Shown: positions 1 through 7,373 of the stretch, one piece after another
Layout: each line of letters opens with the position of its first letter
How positions within the stretch are numbered: position 1 is the first letter of the stretch
DNA from: Methanotrichaceae archaeon
Lineage (GTDB): Archaea; Halobacteriota; Methanosarcinia; Methanotrichales; Methanotrichaceae
Length of the DNA stretch: 38,505 nucleotides
Direction: 5' to 3'
Assembly: GCA_016927425.1 (NCBI GenBank)
Contig: JAFGMR010000003.1
Span: 1 to 38,505, forward strand
Position numbers and translations under genes: made by a program
The notes under the pieces: generated by a model
Databases searched by the model: none
Seen by the model: only the letters and a program-made list of their open reading frames with translations
Told to the model about the DNA's origin: nothing

Positions 1-108
1 TTAAGTTTATTGTATGAATAAATTTTACATGAGACCGCGAGCTATAGACGGTTTATAGAAACTCCAACCGATTTCAGAATCACGACCCCCTATTGGGCAG
101 GCCGAGGC

Positions 109-116
109 TTATATAA
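109..116 (+). promoter_or_regulatory. TATA box for the channel transcript
   Basis: TTATATAA sits in GC-rich surroundings. Using the archaeal spacing of about 27 bases from TATA centre to start site, transcription would begin near 139, just before the GGAG at 142-145 that precedes the short ORF at 152. The box would therefore serve both that ORF and the potassium channel gene. Confidence 0.55.
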
Positions 117-151
117 CCTGTTACGGGGCATACTCGCCTTCGGAGAGGATC

Positions 152-268
152 ATGACCGGTGCTGACTATTGGGCTGCATTTTCATGGCGGGCTTCTCCCT
201 CTGCCCCTACCATAAGACTGGATGGGCGATCATTATCTCAATTTAGCGCTGGCAGGTGGCGTGCATGA
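152..268 (+). CDS. 38-codon upstream ORF coupled to the K+ channel gene
   Basis: ATG at 152 has GGAG six bases upstream. The frame is open for 38 codons and its TGA (266-268) overlaps the channel ATG (265-267) as ATGA, the usual geometry of translational coupling. The peptide begins MTGADYWAAFSWRAS, is rich in Trp, Arg and Ser, and matches no family I know. It may be a leader peptide whose translation feeds ribosomes to the channel gene, or a chance ORF in the leader. TATA, Shine-Dalgarno and overlap all fit, but nothing shows that the peptide itself has a function. Confidence 0.4.
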   Translation: MTGADYWAAFSWRASPSAPTIRLDGRSLSQFSAGRWRA

Positions 269-1920
269 GTAGGATCTACCGTTTCTTATTCGGCCTTCTC
301 GCCATAACCCTCGTCTATGCCATGGCCTTCACAGAGATCATGAGATGGGAGGGACAAATGGAGAACGTCGACCTCTTGATCGGCTTATATTGGGTTCTCA
401 TCACAATGACCACCGTCGGCTACGGTGAGATCATCTTCAAGAGCGACGTTGGCCGGATTTTCTCTGTGCTCGTTGCCCTATCGGGGATCTTCATACTCTT
501 TGCAAATGCCCTGCCGATCATTGTCACCCCGTGGTTCGATCGGGTGAGCAGGGAGCTCCCCACAAAGGCCCCCCTTGATCTGAAGGATCATGTGATAGTC
601 TGCGGCTTCAGCCCCATTGTGGAGACCCTCCTCGACAAGATGGGCCGGCTGAAGCTTCCCTTTATCGTGGTGGAGAGGCACGAGGATGTGGCGCGGTCGA
701 TAAAATCCAATTATCCGGTGATCTTTGGCGACCCATCGCAGAGGGGCGTGCTCTCCAAGGCTCGCATACACTCTTGCCGGCTCTTGATCGCAAATGAGAG
801 CGATGAGTTCAACGCCGACGTCATTTTGACCGTTCGGGAGATCTCGGAGATAGAGGTGATCGCGCTTGTAGAAGACCTTGCGAAGTCCCGTTACCTGAGC
901 TACGCAGGCGCCTCTCGAGTGATCTCCCCAAAGACGCTTCTGGGATCTTTCCTCGCTCAGATCGGCGCGCCTCTTAGAGAGAACGTCCTGCCAGGGGCAT
1001 TACACCTATTCGGAAACCTGCGGCTCGTCGAGCTCCCCTTATTTTCCGGAAGCGTCCTCATCGGAGAGCCCATCTCCCATAACATAGTCCGGGAGAGCGG
1101 GGCCTACGTCGCAGGTATTTGGCAGAGGGGGAGGTTCATCTCCCTTCCAGGTCCAGATGAGATCATAAAATCCAACTCCGTGATCCTCGCGGTTGGAACC
1201 CTCGACCAGCTAGCAATGCTCAGGGCGGCCACGACCGTTCCTGCCGGGAATGGCCAGTTCGTGGTCTTGGGATACGGCGACGTCGGCCGAAGGATCGTGA
1301 AGGTCCTCGGGGATTGGGGAATCGACGCAACCGTTGTGGACAAGAGGGTGCTTGGGGCGGAAGGGGTTAGGAGCATCGTGGGCGATGGCACCTCTGAAGC
1401 AACGCTGATCGAGGCAGGCATTAAGGATGCGGCGGGGATCTTGATCATGCTCAACGACGACAGCGATGTGATCTACTCGACGCTCATCTCCAGAAACCTC
1501 AATCCCAAGGCCTTCATCATCGCCCGGGCAAATTATCTCAGATCAGCGGTCAAGATCTACCGTGCCGGGGCCGATTATGTTGCAGCAGTCCCGCTCGTTG
1601 CAAGCCACATGCTATTCAAGATGGTCCAAAAGGAGGGCGAGGAGATGTCCATCCTCTACGAAGGCCTGGAGCTGAGCCGATATCGCGTGGGGGAACGCTC
1701 CCCGCTGAGGGGGAAGTCTTTGAAGGAGCTCGACCTCCATCGCAGGTTCGGCTGCACGATGGTTGCAATCGACAGGGCGGGCGAGCCGATCTGCTGCTTA
1801 GACTCCCAGACGAGGATCGACGCAGGGGATACTTTAGCAATCATCGGGACGCCCACCTCCATGGACTCGTTCGGCCAGGCCTTCCGGCCTCCCTGGAGGC
1901 CCTGGCGCAGGAGCGGATAG
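265..1920 (+). CDS. Potassium channel with two RCK (TrkA-N/TrkA-C) domains
   Basis: A two-transmembrane K+ channel subunit of the MthK/Kch type. TM1 is about residues 4-26, and a pore helix leads into the selectivity filter TTVGYGE (residues 49-55). TM2 covers about 62-85. Two cytoplasmic RCK modules follow. The first nucleotide-binding loop reads VCGFSPIVETL and lacks the GxGxxG glycines. The second reads VVLGYGDVGRRI and is canonical. The protein ends in a TrkA-C domain. A GTG at 256 is also in frame, but ATG 265 has AGGTGG (254-259) five bases upstream and forms an ATGA overlap with the upstream ORF, so it is preferred. The next gene converges on this one. The likely role is ligand-gated K+ flux; the gating ligand cannot be told. 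Confidence 0.9.
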   Translation: MSRIYRFLFGLLAITLVYAMAFTEIMRWEGQMENVDLLIGLYWVLITMTTVGYGEIIFKSDVGRIFSVLVALSGIFILFANALPIIVTPWFDRVSRELPTKAPLDLKDHVIVCGFSPIVETLLDKMGRLKLPFIVVERHEDVARSIKSNYPVIFGDPSQRGVLSKARIHSCRLLIANESDEFNADVILTVREISEIEVIALVEDLAKSRYLSYAGASRVISPKTLLGSFLAQIGAPLRENVLPGALHLFGNLRLVELPLFSGSVLIGEPISHNIVRESGAYVAGIWQRGRFISLPGPDEIIKSNSVILAVGTLDQLAMLRAATTVPAGNGQFVVLGYGDVGRRIVKVLGDWGIDATVVDKRVLGAEGVRSIVGDGTSEATLIEAGIKDAAGILIMLNDDSDVIYSTLISRNLNPKAFIIARANYLRSAVKIYRAGADYVAAVPLVASHMLFKMVQKEGEEMSILYEGLELSRYRVGERSPLRGKSLKELDLHRRFGCTMVAIDRAGEPICCLDSQTRIDAGDTLAIIGTPTSMDSFGQAFRPPWRPWRRSG

Positions 1921-1948
1921 GGCCTCATATTTATCCTCTCATCCATCT

Positions 1949-1985
1949 ATCAAGCTCTCATTTCCTCAACCGATCAAGCTCTCAT
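1949..1985. repeat. 13-bp direct repeat between convergent genes
   Basis: ATCAAGCTCTCAT occurs at 1949-1961 and again at 1973-1985, 24 bases apart. It lies in the short gap between the convergent channel and coiled-coil genes. The second copy covers the coiled-coil gene's stop codon. It may be a small local duplication; no function is evident. Confidence 0.5.
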
Positions 1986-2848
1986 CCGCCGATCTGGGCC
2001 TCGGATTCCCCCTCAGAGCCGAGCCCAATATCGCCTGCCTCCTCGGCAAGGGCCTCGCCGCTCTCCCTGATGCTCTGGCTGAGGGTTTCAAGGCGCTTTG
2101 CGCTCCTCTCCACATCTTGGGCGAGGATCAGCGTATGGTTGTAGGCGTTGATCGTCGAGTTGAGGTGCTCCTCGGCAAGCGCTGCGTTCTCTGCCGACTG
2201 GTCCCGGCAGATCTCAACCTCCTCTGCAAGCATCTGCAGGTTATCGGCCGTTGCAGCCATCTCTCGAGATAGGTTGATCGCCTCCTCATATATCGCCAGG
2301 GTCTGGTTGAGGTGATCTGCTAGAAGCGCCCTGCACCGAGCAGCCTCTTCGATCTGGCTCTCCGATTGCACCAGATAGATTCGGGACTGCTCTAACTGGA
2401 TCCTGGACTCCTCCAGATTTTCCATCGATTGCCTCATCCGGTCGTTCGATGCTTCGAGCTGGGCTTTGGACTGCTCCAGCTGTTCAAAAGACCTTTCAAC
2501 CTGCTCTTCAACCACGGCGGCCTGACCGTCCACGACCTCTGCAATGGCGGCTGTCGTATTGTAGAGGTCGAGCGTCTGATCCCTAGCGGACTGTGCCTCC
2601 TCCATGAAGCTCTCCGCCTTGTTAACCATGCTGCCAGGGGATAAGAGCATGGGCTGAGGCGTCTTGGGGGTTGCGAATCCCCCATATCCCATGAATGTGG
2701 CCTGTGAGGACTGGCGTGCTCCGGCATCAAGGTTGATGGCTTCCCCGCCCTTCCCGCGACCGATATCTTGGGATGGCGCAGCGAGCGCCGAGGCCATTAG
2801 AGCGGATAATAGCAGGGCTATGACTATTATTCTCTTGGAATGGGGCAT
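1982..2848 (-). CDS. Secreted coiled-coil protein
   Basis: The 288-residue product begins with a signal peptide (Lys-Arg, then a hydrophobic run ending ALAA near residue 24). A Gly/Pro/Ser-rich stretch of about 50 residues follows. From about residue 75 to 265 it is Glu/Gln/Leu-rich with heptad periodicity, for example LEQSKAQLEASNDRM and LEESRIQLEQSRIYL, so a long extracellular coiled coil is expected. Two cysteines lie in the middle (AARCRALL, EICRDQ) and could cross-link helices. There is no transmembrane anchor. A strong Shine-Dalgarno (GGAGATGAT, 2852-2860) and a TATA box support the ATG. I cannot assign a function; a structural or sheath-associated role is only a guess. Confidence 0.8.
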   Translation of the reverse strand: MPHSKRIIVIALLLSALMASALAAPSQDIGRGKGGEAINLDAGARQSSQATFMGYGGFATPKTPQPMLLSPGSMVNKAESFMEEAQSARDQTLDLYNTTAAIAEVVDGQAAVVEEQVERSFEQLEQSKAQLEASNDRMRQSMENLEESRIQLEQSRIYLVQSESQIEEAARCRALLADHLNQTLAIYEEAINLSREMAATADNLQMLAEEVEICRDQSAENAALAEEHLNSTINAYNHTLILAQDVERSAKRLETLSQSIRESGEALAEEAGDIGLGSEGESEAQIGG

Positions 2849-2882
2849 GATATCATCTCCAATTAATTTACAGATATGTCTT

Positions 2883-2894
2883 CATATATATAAC
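2883..2894 (-). promoter_or_regulatory. TATA box of the coiled-coil gene
   Basis: On the minus strand this reads GTTATATATATG. Its centre near 2888 predicts a start site near 2862, leaving a leader of about 14 bases that begins right at the Shine-Dalgarno sequence. Confidence 0.5.
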
Positions 2895-2950
2895 ATTTAC
2901 TGTTATTATAATAACATAAAATAGCATAATTTATATAGAATATATTTCTT

Positions 2951-3103
2951 ATGATGGCAATAAACGGCATCAATAAGCCTCCTGATCGGGCGGATGATTT
3001 CAATTATCCATACGATCCCTCTGCAAAAATTATACCTTTTCTATCTTATTATTTTAAGTACCTATTGCTGATCATATATAAGCATTTCCATAATTCGATA
3101 TAG
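2951..3103 (+). CDS. Possible 50-residue protein in an AT-rich gap
   Basis: An ATG-ATG start opens a 50-codon frame ending in TAG, within the otherwise empty AT-rich gap between two minus-strand genes. The N-terminal half is polar (DRADDFNYPYDPS) and the C-terminal half hydrophobic and aromatic (about residues 28-44), as in a small membrane peptide or a truncated remnant. There is no Shine-Dalgarno. A TATA-like TTTATATAG at 2930-2938 lies rather close to the ATG. I know no matching family. A run of 50 open codons in such AT-rich DNA is suggestive, not proof. Confidence 0.22.
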   Translation: MMAINGINKPPDRADDFNYPYDPSAKIIPFLSYYFKYLLLIIYKHFHNSI

Positions 3104-3104
3104 C

Positions 3105-3926
3105 TTAGAGGGGGAGAAGGATGCGTCGCCCATTGTGCTCGACGAGCTCGACCTCCATGCCATATGCCTCTTGGATGTTCATTGGGGTCATCACATCAAA
3201 GGGCGGCCCGAAGGCCACCACGTTTGCCCTGTGGGGATGAGACCCATCTCCGTTTCCATCCGGCTTTTTTCCATCCAGCTTTCTCAGGAGAACTACGTGG
3301 TCGGAGAAGGCAAGGGCATGGTTTGGGTCGTGGAGTGTCATTATCACCGTGACGCCTTCCCTATCAGCAATTTTCCTGACCGTCTTCAGCACGCCGATCT
3401 GGTTCTTGAAGTCCAGGTAGGATGTGGGCTCGTCGAGCAGGAGGAATTGCGGCTCTTGGGCGAGTGCCCTTGCTATCATCACCATCTGTCGCTCTCCCCC
3501 GCTTATCTGCGTGTAAGGCCTCTGTGTGAGGTGGCCTGCTCCAACGAGGTCGAGCGATTCCTTGGCAACCTCCTCATCTCTCTCGCCGGGCGCAGAGAAG
3601 GTCGAGATATGGGGAAGCCTCCCCGTAAGGACGATATCGAGGACGGTGAAGGGAAAGGAGGATCGATGCCCTTGGGGGACATGGCCCATCATGCGCGCGA
3701 TCTCGGGCGGGCTCATCCGGTCTATCGCCCTTCCATCGACGATGACCTCTCCCCCCTTAGGCCTTAGAAGCCCGTTCAATGTCTTGAGGAGGGTGGTCTT
3801 CCCGCAACCGTTTGGGCCGAGCATCGTGACGATTGCGCCTCTCTCAATGGAGAGGTCGATCCCGTCGAGGATCGACTGGCCATCGTAGGCGAAGCTGAGG
3901 TTTTTGATCTCGATTCCCCTGCTCAT
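3105..3926 (-). CDS. ABC importer ATPase, FecE/BtuD type
   Basis: The 273-residue nucleotide-binding subunit of a FecCD-class importer hydrolyses ATP to drive uptake of a metal chelate, corrinoid or oxyanion. Walker A is GPNGCGKTT (residues 37-45), the signature is ISGGERQ, Walker B is FLLLDEPTSYLD and the H-loop is MTLHDPNHA. The frame stays open far upstream into the permease gene, but the homologous protein begins MSRGIEIKNLSFAY. ATG 3926 forms an ATGA overlap with the permease stop and has a G-rich ribosome site just upstream; ATG 3932 is the alternative. It is the last gene of a binding protein-permease-ATPase operon. Confidence 0.9.
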   Translation of the reverse strand: MSRGIEIKNLSFAYDGQSILDGIDLSIERGAIVTMLGPNGCGKTTLLKTLNGLLRPKGGEVIVDGRAIDRMSPPEIARMMGHVPQGHRSSFPFTVLDIVLTGRLPHISTFSAPGERDEEVAKESLDLVGAGHLTQRPYTQISGGERQMVMIARALAQEPQFLLLDEPTSYLDFKNQIGVLKTVRKIADREGVTVIMTLHDPNHALAFSDHVVLLRKLDGKKPDGNGDGSHPHRANVVAFGPPFDVMTPMNIQEAYGMEVELVEHNGRRILLPL

Positions 3927-4975
3927 TCCCATCCCCCCGCTCTGGTTGCTCGAAGCAGGTAGGCGAAGAAGGGGGCGCCAATGAGCGTGGTTATAATTCC
4001 AACTGGGATCTCGAACCCGAGCGCCGCTCGCGCAAGGTCGTCTACCAGCACCATGAAGGCAGCCCCGAAGGTGATCGATAGGGGGATCAGCACTCTGTGA
4101 TCCGGGCCGAAGATCATCCGCAGCATATGCGGCACTATCAGGCCGACCAGTCCTATGATGCCGGCGACTGCCACGGCAGAGGAGGCTGCCAATGCGGCTG
4201 CTACTACGAATATGGCCTTGTATTTCTCTGGATTCATGCCAACGGAGAGGGCCTCCTCGTCTCCTAGGGCGAGGATGTTGAGCCTCCACCTGAGAATCAA
4301 TATCCCAAGGCATCCCGCGAGGGCCAGGGGAAGGGAGCTCTCCAGCTTTGACCAGCTTGCAGTGTTCATGGAGCCCATCATCCAGAAGACTATGCTCTGG
4401 AGCGACTTCTCGTCGACTGCGATCTGAACTATGGCGAGCAGCGCCGAGAAGACAGCCGAGATTATCACCCCGGATAGGACCAGGGAGACGACAGGGGTCT
4501 TACCTTTCGTCGTGGCCATGAAGTAAGCAGCTCCCACGGCGATAAGGCTGAAGAGAAAGGCGGATATCTGCACCGGAAGCCAGTGAATCACACCAAGGGA
4601 GAGGGCCGCCCCGAAGGCAGCGCCCGAGGAGAGCCCCAGAATGTAGGGGCTGACCAAGGGGTTTCGAAATATCCCCTGAAAGGCGGCTCCCGATACGGAG
4701 AGGATCGAGCCCACCATCATTGCCATGAGCACCCTTGGGAGCCTGACCTGGAATATGACCGTCTCATAGACGGAGGGGTATCCAAGATCCATGCCCAACC
4801 TTGCAAGCATTAGGCCGACGATCTCCCCGGGCGTCAGCGGAAATGTGCCTATCATCATGGATATGAGGAAGGCGGGAATCGGCAGCAGGAGGAATAGGCC
4901 TATTAGCATTCCCTTATAATTAAATGATGAATTATGGACCGCGATCTGCCACCGCCGTCCATATTCGATCTTCAT
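3923..4975 (-). CDS. ABC importer permease, FecCD/BtuC family
   Basis: A polytopic membrane protein of about 350 residues with roughly 9-10 hydrophobic segments. It carries the family's typical sequences: PRVLMAMMVGSILSVSGAAFQ near the first third, the NPLVSPYILGLSSGAAFGA region, and GLIVPHMLRMIFGPDHR in the coupling-helix area near the C-terminus. GTG 4984 is also in frame, but ATG 4975 has GGTGG six bases before it and is preferred. It lies 15 bases after the binding protein stop and overlaps the ATPase start by ATGA. It forms the channel of the importer; the substrate cannot be read from the permease. Confidence 0.9.
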   Translation of the reverse strand: MKIEYGRRWQIAVHNSSFNYKGMLIGLFLLLPIPAFLISMMIGTFPLTPGEIVGLMLARLGMDLGYPSVYETVIFQVRLPRVLMAMMVGSILSVSGAAFQGIFRNPLVSPYILGLSSGAAFGAALSLGVIHWLPVQISAFLFSLIAVGAAYFMATTKGKTPVVSLVLSGVIISAVFSALLAIVQIAVDEKSLQSIVFWMMGSMNTASWSKLESSLPLALAGCLGILILRWRLNILALGDEEALSVGMNPEKYKAIFVVAAALAASSAVAVAGIIGLVGLIVPHMLRMIFGPDHRVLIPLSITFGAAFMVLVDDLARAALGFEIPVGIITTLIGAPFFAYLLRATRAGGWE

Positions 4976-4990
4976 CGAGGCCACCAGATC

Positions 4991-6025
4991 TTACGTGTGC
5001 TCGTATTCTGGATAATGCACCGAGTACATCTCGACGAAGAAGCCATCCAGCTTATCATCTATGCTGAGGTCGGCGAAGAGCTCGGGCTGAATGTTTTTAG
5101 CGAGATGCATCAGTGCCATAGGCATCCGGGGCGAGAAGGCGTCGAAGAGGAAGGGGTTCTCGATCTCATATACCCTGCCAGCCTTCACGGCATTTATGTC
5201 CTTCCAGCCGGCGAAATCCGTGCCGTTTATGACGTCCTCTGGGTCCAGGTTCTCGTTGTACCACATGTAAATGACGTCCGGGTTGAGCGAGATCAAAGTC
5301 TCCAGGGGGACTGGGGGATGCTCCTCATAGCTCGCATCGTTATCCCAGTAGTTCATCACGTTGATTCCGCCAGCCTGGTAGATTATGTCGTTGAATCCGC
5401 TATTTCTTCCGGTAGTTCCCAGAACGTCGGTCCACATCCAGTAGACCTTGGGCCTCTCCTCGTCAGGTATCCCGTCGGTGACGGACGTGACCTCTTCCAT
5501 ATAGCCCTTCATGATGGCCTCTACATCGGACGCACGCTCCACTCTCCCGGAGATGATCCCCATATCCTCCACCTGCTTGTACATGTCGTCGATCGAGGTT
5601 ACGAAGACTGCATAGACCGGAATTCCCAACGTATCGTTTATGGCTTTGAGGTTTTCTGCCTCAGGAGATGTAGCCCACAGGACCACCAGGTCCGGATCCT
5701 CGGCAGCCAAGGCCTCGAGGTTGACGAGGCCGCTCTCGAAGCCGATCTTCCCCTTCTGGCCGAAGTCGGGGTCTACAGCCTCGAAGAAGGGCATTTTAAG
5801 CTCACTCTTAAATATGTTGTTCCCTACGGCCAGGACCGACTGGGGGTCGCCCACCGAGTAGTAGGTGTTCAGCGCATTCTCGACCAGGAAGACGATCTTA
5901 TGACAGGGTTGGTCAATTGTCACCGTTCGTCCCAGGTTATCTGTAAGCTCAACGGGTTCTCCAAAGGCAGGCATTGCCAGTGCTAGGCAAAGCGCCATGC
6001 CAGCAAGATATAATGCGATCTTCAA
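4991..6025 (-). CDS. ABC importer substrate-binding protein, FecB/BtuF family
   Basis: The 344-residue binding protein has a signal peptide ending near MPAFGE (residue 23), then the DNLGRTVTIDQP entry typical of siderophore/cobalamin/metal-chelate binding proteins. The family's ALAAEDPDLVV and SLNPDVIYM segments are present. The start is TTG (6023-6025), chosen because GAGGAGGATAT lies directly upstream and no ATG precedes the signal peptide. It is followed by permease and ATPase genes in one operon. Methanogens use this class for corrinoids, iron chelates and molybdate/tungstate (MolA type). A nearby FmdE gene makes an oxyanion attractive but unproven. Confidence 0.88.
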   Translation of the reverse strand: MKIALYLAGMALCLALAMPAFGEPVELTDNLGRTVTIDQPCHKIVFLVENALNTYYSVGDPQSVLAVGNNIFKSELKMPFFEAVDPDFGQKGKIGFESGLVNLEALAAEDPDLVVLWATSPEAENLKAINDTLGIPVYAVFVTSIDDMYKQVEDMGIISGRVERASDVEAIMKGYMEEVTSVTDGIPDEERPKVYWMWTDVLGTTGRNSGFNDIIYQAGGINVMNYWDNDASYEEHPPVPLETLISLNPDVIYMWYNENLDPEDVINGTDFAGWKDINAVKAGRVYEIENPFLFDAFSPRMPMALMHLAKNIQPELFADLSIDDKLDGFFVEMYSVHYPEYEHT

Positions 6026-6101
6026 GCGATATCCTCCTCTTGGTAAATTGATCCCTTACGAGGATCGATGGGATTTGGTCTGTCCCAATATTGTTTGCTA
6101 T

Positions 6102-6136
6102 TGGATATCCATTCATTATGAATAAGAATATATATG
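6102..6136 (-). promoter_or_regulatory. Promoter with palindromes, FecBCD-type operon
   Basis: A minus-strand TATA box (CATATATATTC, 6126-6136) predicts a start site near 6105. Two palindromes abut between them: ATTCATTATGAAT (6111-6123) and TGGATATCCA (6102-6111). Palindromes over the start site are a typical position for a repressor, for example a metalloregulator, so this is a candidate operator. The region is AT-rich, so chance symmetry is possible. Confidence 0.4.
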
Positions 6137-6313
6137 TTTTGGTCATAGTGTTATCAATACTGAAATTTATACATATTTATAACAAAAAGTCGTTAGAATA
6201 TATATAAAAGTACTCTGGACTGCGGATGCTTTGTGATTCGCATTCCAAACCCCCTATCAAAAACCGTCGATAATTTCGGGATTGTGATTGTCCTTGCGCA
6301 GAGGTGGCATTAG

Positions 6314-6532
6314 ATGAGTTGGAAAGAACGCATTGCTACGGCTCACTATCTCTGCCAGATTTGTGACATCGGCTCGCCAGGGAATTCCCGGAACCGAAAT
6401 TCCTATCAATTTTTAGGGGGGGTCTGGGATAGGAATTGTGAGATGATAAGAGAGCCTCTCGACCTCGCCCGGAGGACGCGGGGGGTGAATACAGGCCATT
6501 TCACCATTGCCGGGGAGGCATATGCTTTTTAA
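6314..6532 (+). CDS. Doubtful 72-residue ORF or structured leader
   Basis: ATG 6314 has a good Shine-Dalgarno (GAGGTGG, 6301-6307), and a TATA-like AATATATATAAAAG lies near 6196-6209. The frame ends at 6532, about 30 bases before the DUF4870 start. The product (MSWKERIATAHYLCQICD at its start) matches no family I recognise and has only a lone CxxC. A perfect 10-bp inverted repeat inside it suggests the transcript may be a structured RNA instead. Confidence 0.28.
   Translation: MSWKERIATAHYLCQICDIGSPGNSRNRNSYQFLGGVWDRNCEMIREPLDLARRTRGVNTGHFTIAGEAYAF
6398..6437 (+). other. Perfect 10-bp inverted repeat (hairpin)
   Basis: AATTCCTATC (6398-6407) and GATAGGAATT (6428-6437) are exact reverse complements around a 20-base loop holding a run of Gs. 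It lies inside the doubtful small ORF and ends about 125 bases before the DUF4870 gene. It could be a regulatory RNA hairpin or a protein-binding dyad. Confidence 0.5.
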
Positions 6533-6561
6533 CTTGGGCGTATCATATAATTTTGAGATCC

Positions 6562-7005
6562 ATGAACGAGACCGATAGCTCTGCCAGAAACTGGGCTGCG
6601 CTATGCCACGCAAGCGCTCTTGTCTTCTTCCTTGGAGTCCCCCTGGGAAACGTCCTCGGGCCCCTTGTGGTATGGCTGTTTCGGAGAAACGATCACCCTT
6701 ACGTGGACTCGCAGGGAAAGGAGGCTCTTAACTTCCAGATATCCTTCACCGTCTACATAATGGCCTCCATTCTCCTCATGGGGATGCTGGGCCTCAGCTT
6801 CATTCCCTTCTTTTGGCCGTTTCAGCCCAGCAGGCATATGTGGGCCTTCTGGGACGTGATGGCCATGCCCCTGGCATTCCTCTCCTTCATCGTCTTGATG
6901 ATGGGGCTAATCCTGCTCGATCTCGTCTTGACCATAATGGCGGCCTACAAGGCAAGCAACGGCGAGGACTATCGCTATCCTCTATCGATCAGGCTGGTAT
7001 CATGA
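6562..7005 (+). CDS. DUF4870 (Tic20-like) membrane protein
   Basis: This protein of about 147 residues carries the DUF4870 pattern: NWAALCHASAL near the N-terminus, GPLVVWLFRRNDHPYVD, then GKEALNFQISFTVY, and three to four membrane segments. TTG 6553 is in frame, but ATG 6562 matches the family N-terminus better. No Shine-Dalgarno is visible. A TATA-like CTTTTTAAC near 6525-6533 lies close enough for a very short leader or leaderless mRNA. The family is common in bacteria and archaea and its molecular function is not established. It appears to be monocistronic. Confidence 0.85.
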   Translation: MNETDSSARNWAALCHASALVFFLGVPLGNVLGPLVVWLFRRNDHPYVDSQGKEALNFQISFTVYIMASILLMGMLGLSFIPFFWPFQPSRHMWAFWDVMAMPLAFLSFIVLMMGLILLDLVLTIMAAYKASNGEDYRYPLSIRLVS

Positions 7006-7028
7006 CCCCGGCGGGATTGTGAACGTGT

Positions 7029-7089
7029 CAACCGCGAATGAACGCGAATGAACGCTAATATATTCCTTTAATTCGCGAGCATTTGCGGT
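7029..7089 (+). repeat. Dispersed GAATGAACGC repeat, copy 1
   Basis: CAACCGCGAATGAACGC followed by GAATGAACGCTAATAT (7029-7061) holds two head-to-tail GAATGAACGC units. A second arm at 7071-7089, reverse-complemented, matches 7031-7049 at 16 of 19 positions, so the element can fold as a long hairpin. A near-identical inverted copy lies at 11878-11910. Similar repeats ('cgaatgaacacgaatg' type) are dispersed in many prokaryotic genomes, by my recollection. Confidence 0.75.
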
Positions 7090-7338
7090 CCCTTAGAGGG
7101 TTTATATGCGGCTTTCATGGGCGTTTGGGCGTGCAGAAGTTGACAAAAATTGCAAGTGGAAGAGGCCATCATCTCTTTATGGTGGGCTATCCCCTTCTCC
7201 TGACTTTCCATCCCTTCCGAGTGGTTGCCCATCCCCACCTCCTCCTTGGGGACGAAGGCAGTTGCGATTATGAGAACAACGGAAGGCTGACGGCCTTAAG
7301 GGTTGAGTTCCCCTTATCCTGGTGGAAGGAGTGAAGGT

Positions 7339-7360
7339 CTTCCGGCTCGATTGCCGGAAG
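7339..7360 (-). terminator. Hairpin after the FmdE gene
   Basis: CTTCCGGC (7339-7346) pairs perfectly with GCCGGAAG (7353-7360) around a six-base loop, 13 bases beyond the FmdE stop codon. No T-run follows, so it may be an mRNA 3' stabiliser as much as a terminator. Confidence 0.45.
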
Positions 7361-7373
7361 AGGGCTTCCCGTT

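Larger units (their letters stand above)
7006..7373. other. Gap without a credible gene
   Basis: The 368 bases between DUF4870 and the FmdE gene (minus strand) hold a dispersed GAATGAACGC repeat with its partner arm (7029-7089) and a terminator-like hairpin (7339-7360). A frame of 83 codons starting at TTG 7083 begins inside the repeat arm, has no ribosome site and shows no family features, so it is not called. Confidence 0.6.

Noticed and set aside
3927-4313. N-terminal extension of the FecE-type ATPase frame
   Set aside because: It lies antisense-free inside the permease gene in another frame, is Arg/His/Pro-rich and has no ABC similarity; the ATPase fold begins after ATG 3926.
4934-5986. 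350-codon plus-strand frame opposite the FecB/BtuF-type gene
   Set aside because: It is the antisense shadow of the binding protein; its product has no domain, and the minus-strand gene has signal peptide, Shine-Dalgarno and operon context.
7083-7334. 83-codon frame starting at TTG 7083
   Set aside because: It starts inside a dispersed repeat arm, lacks a ribosome site and shows no family features.
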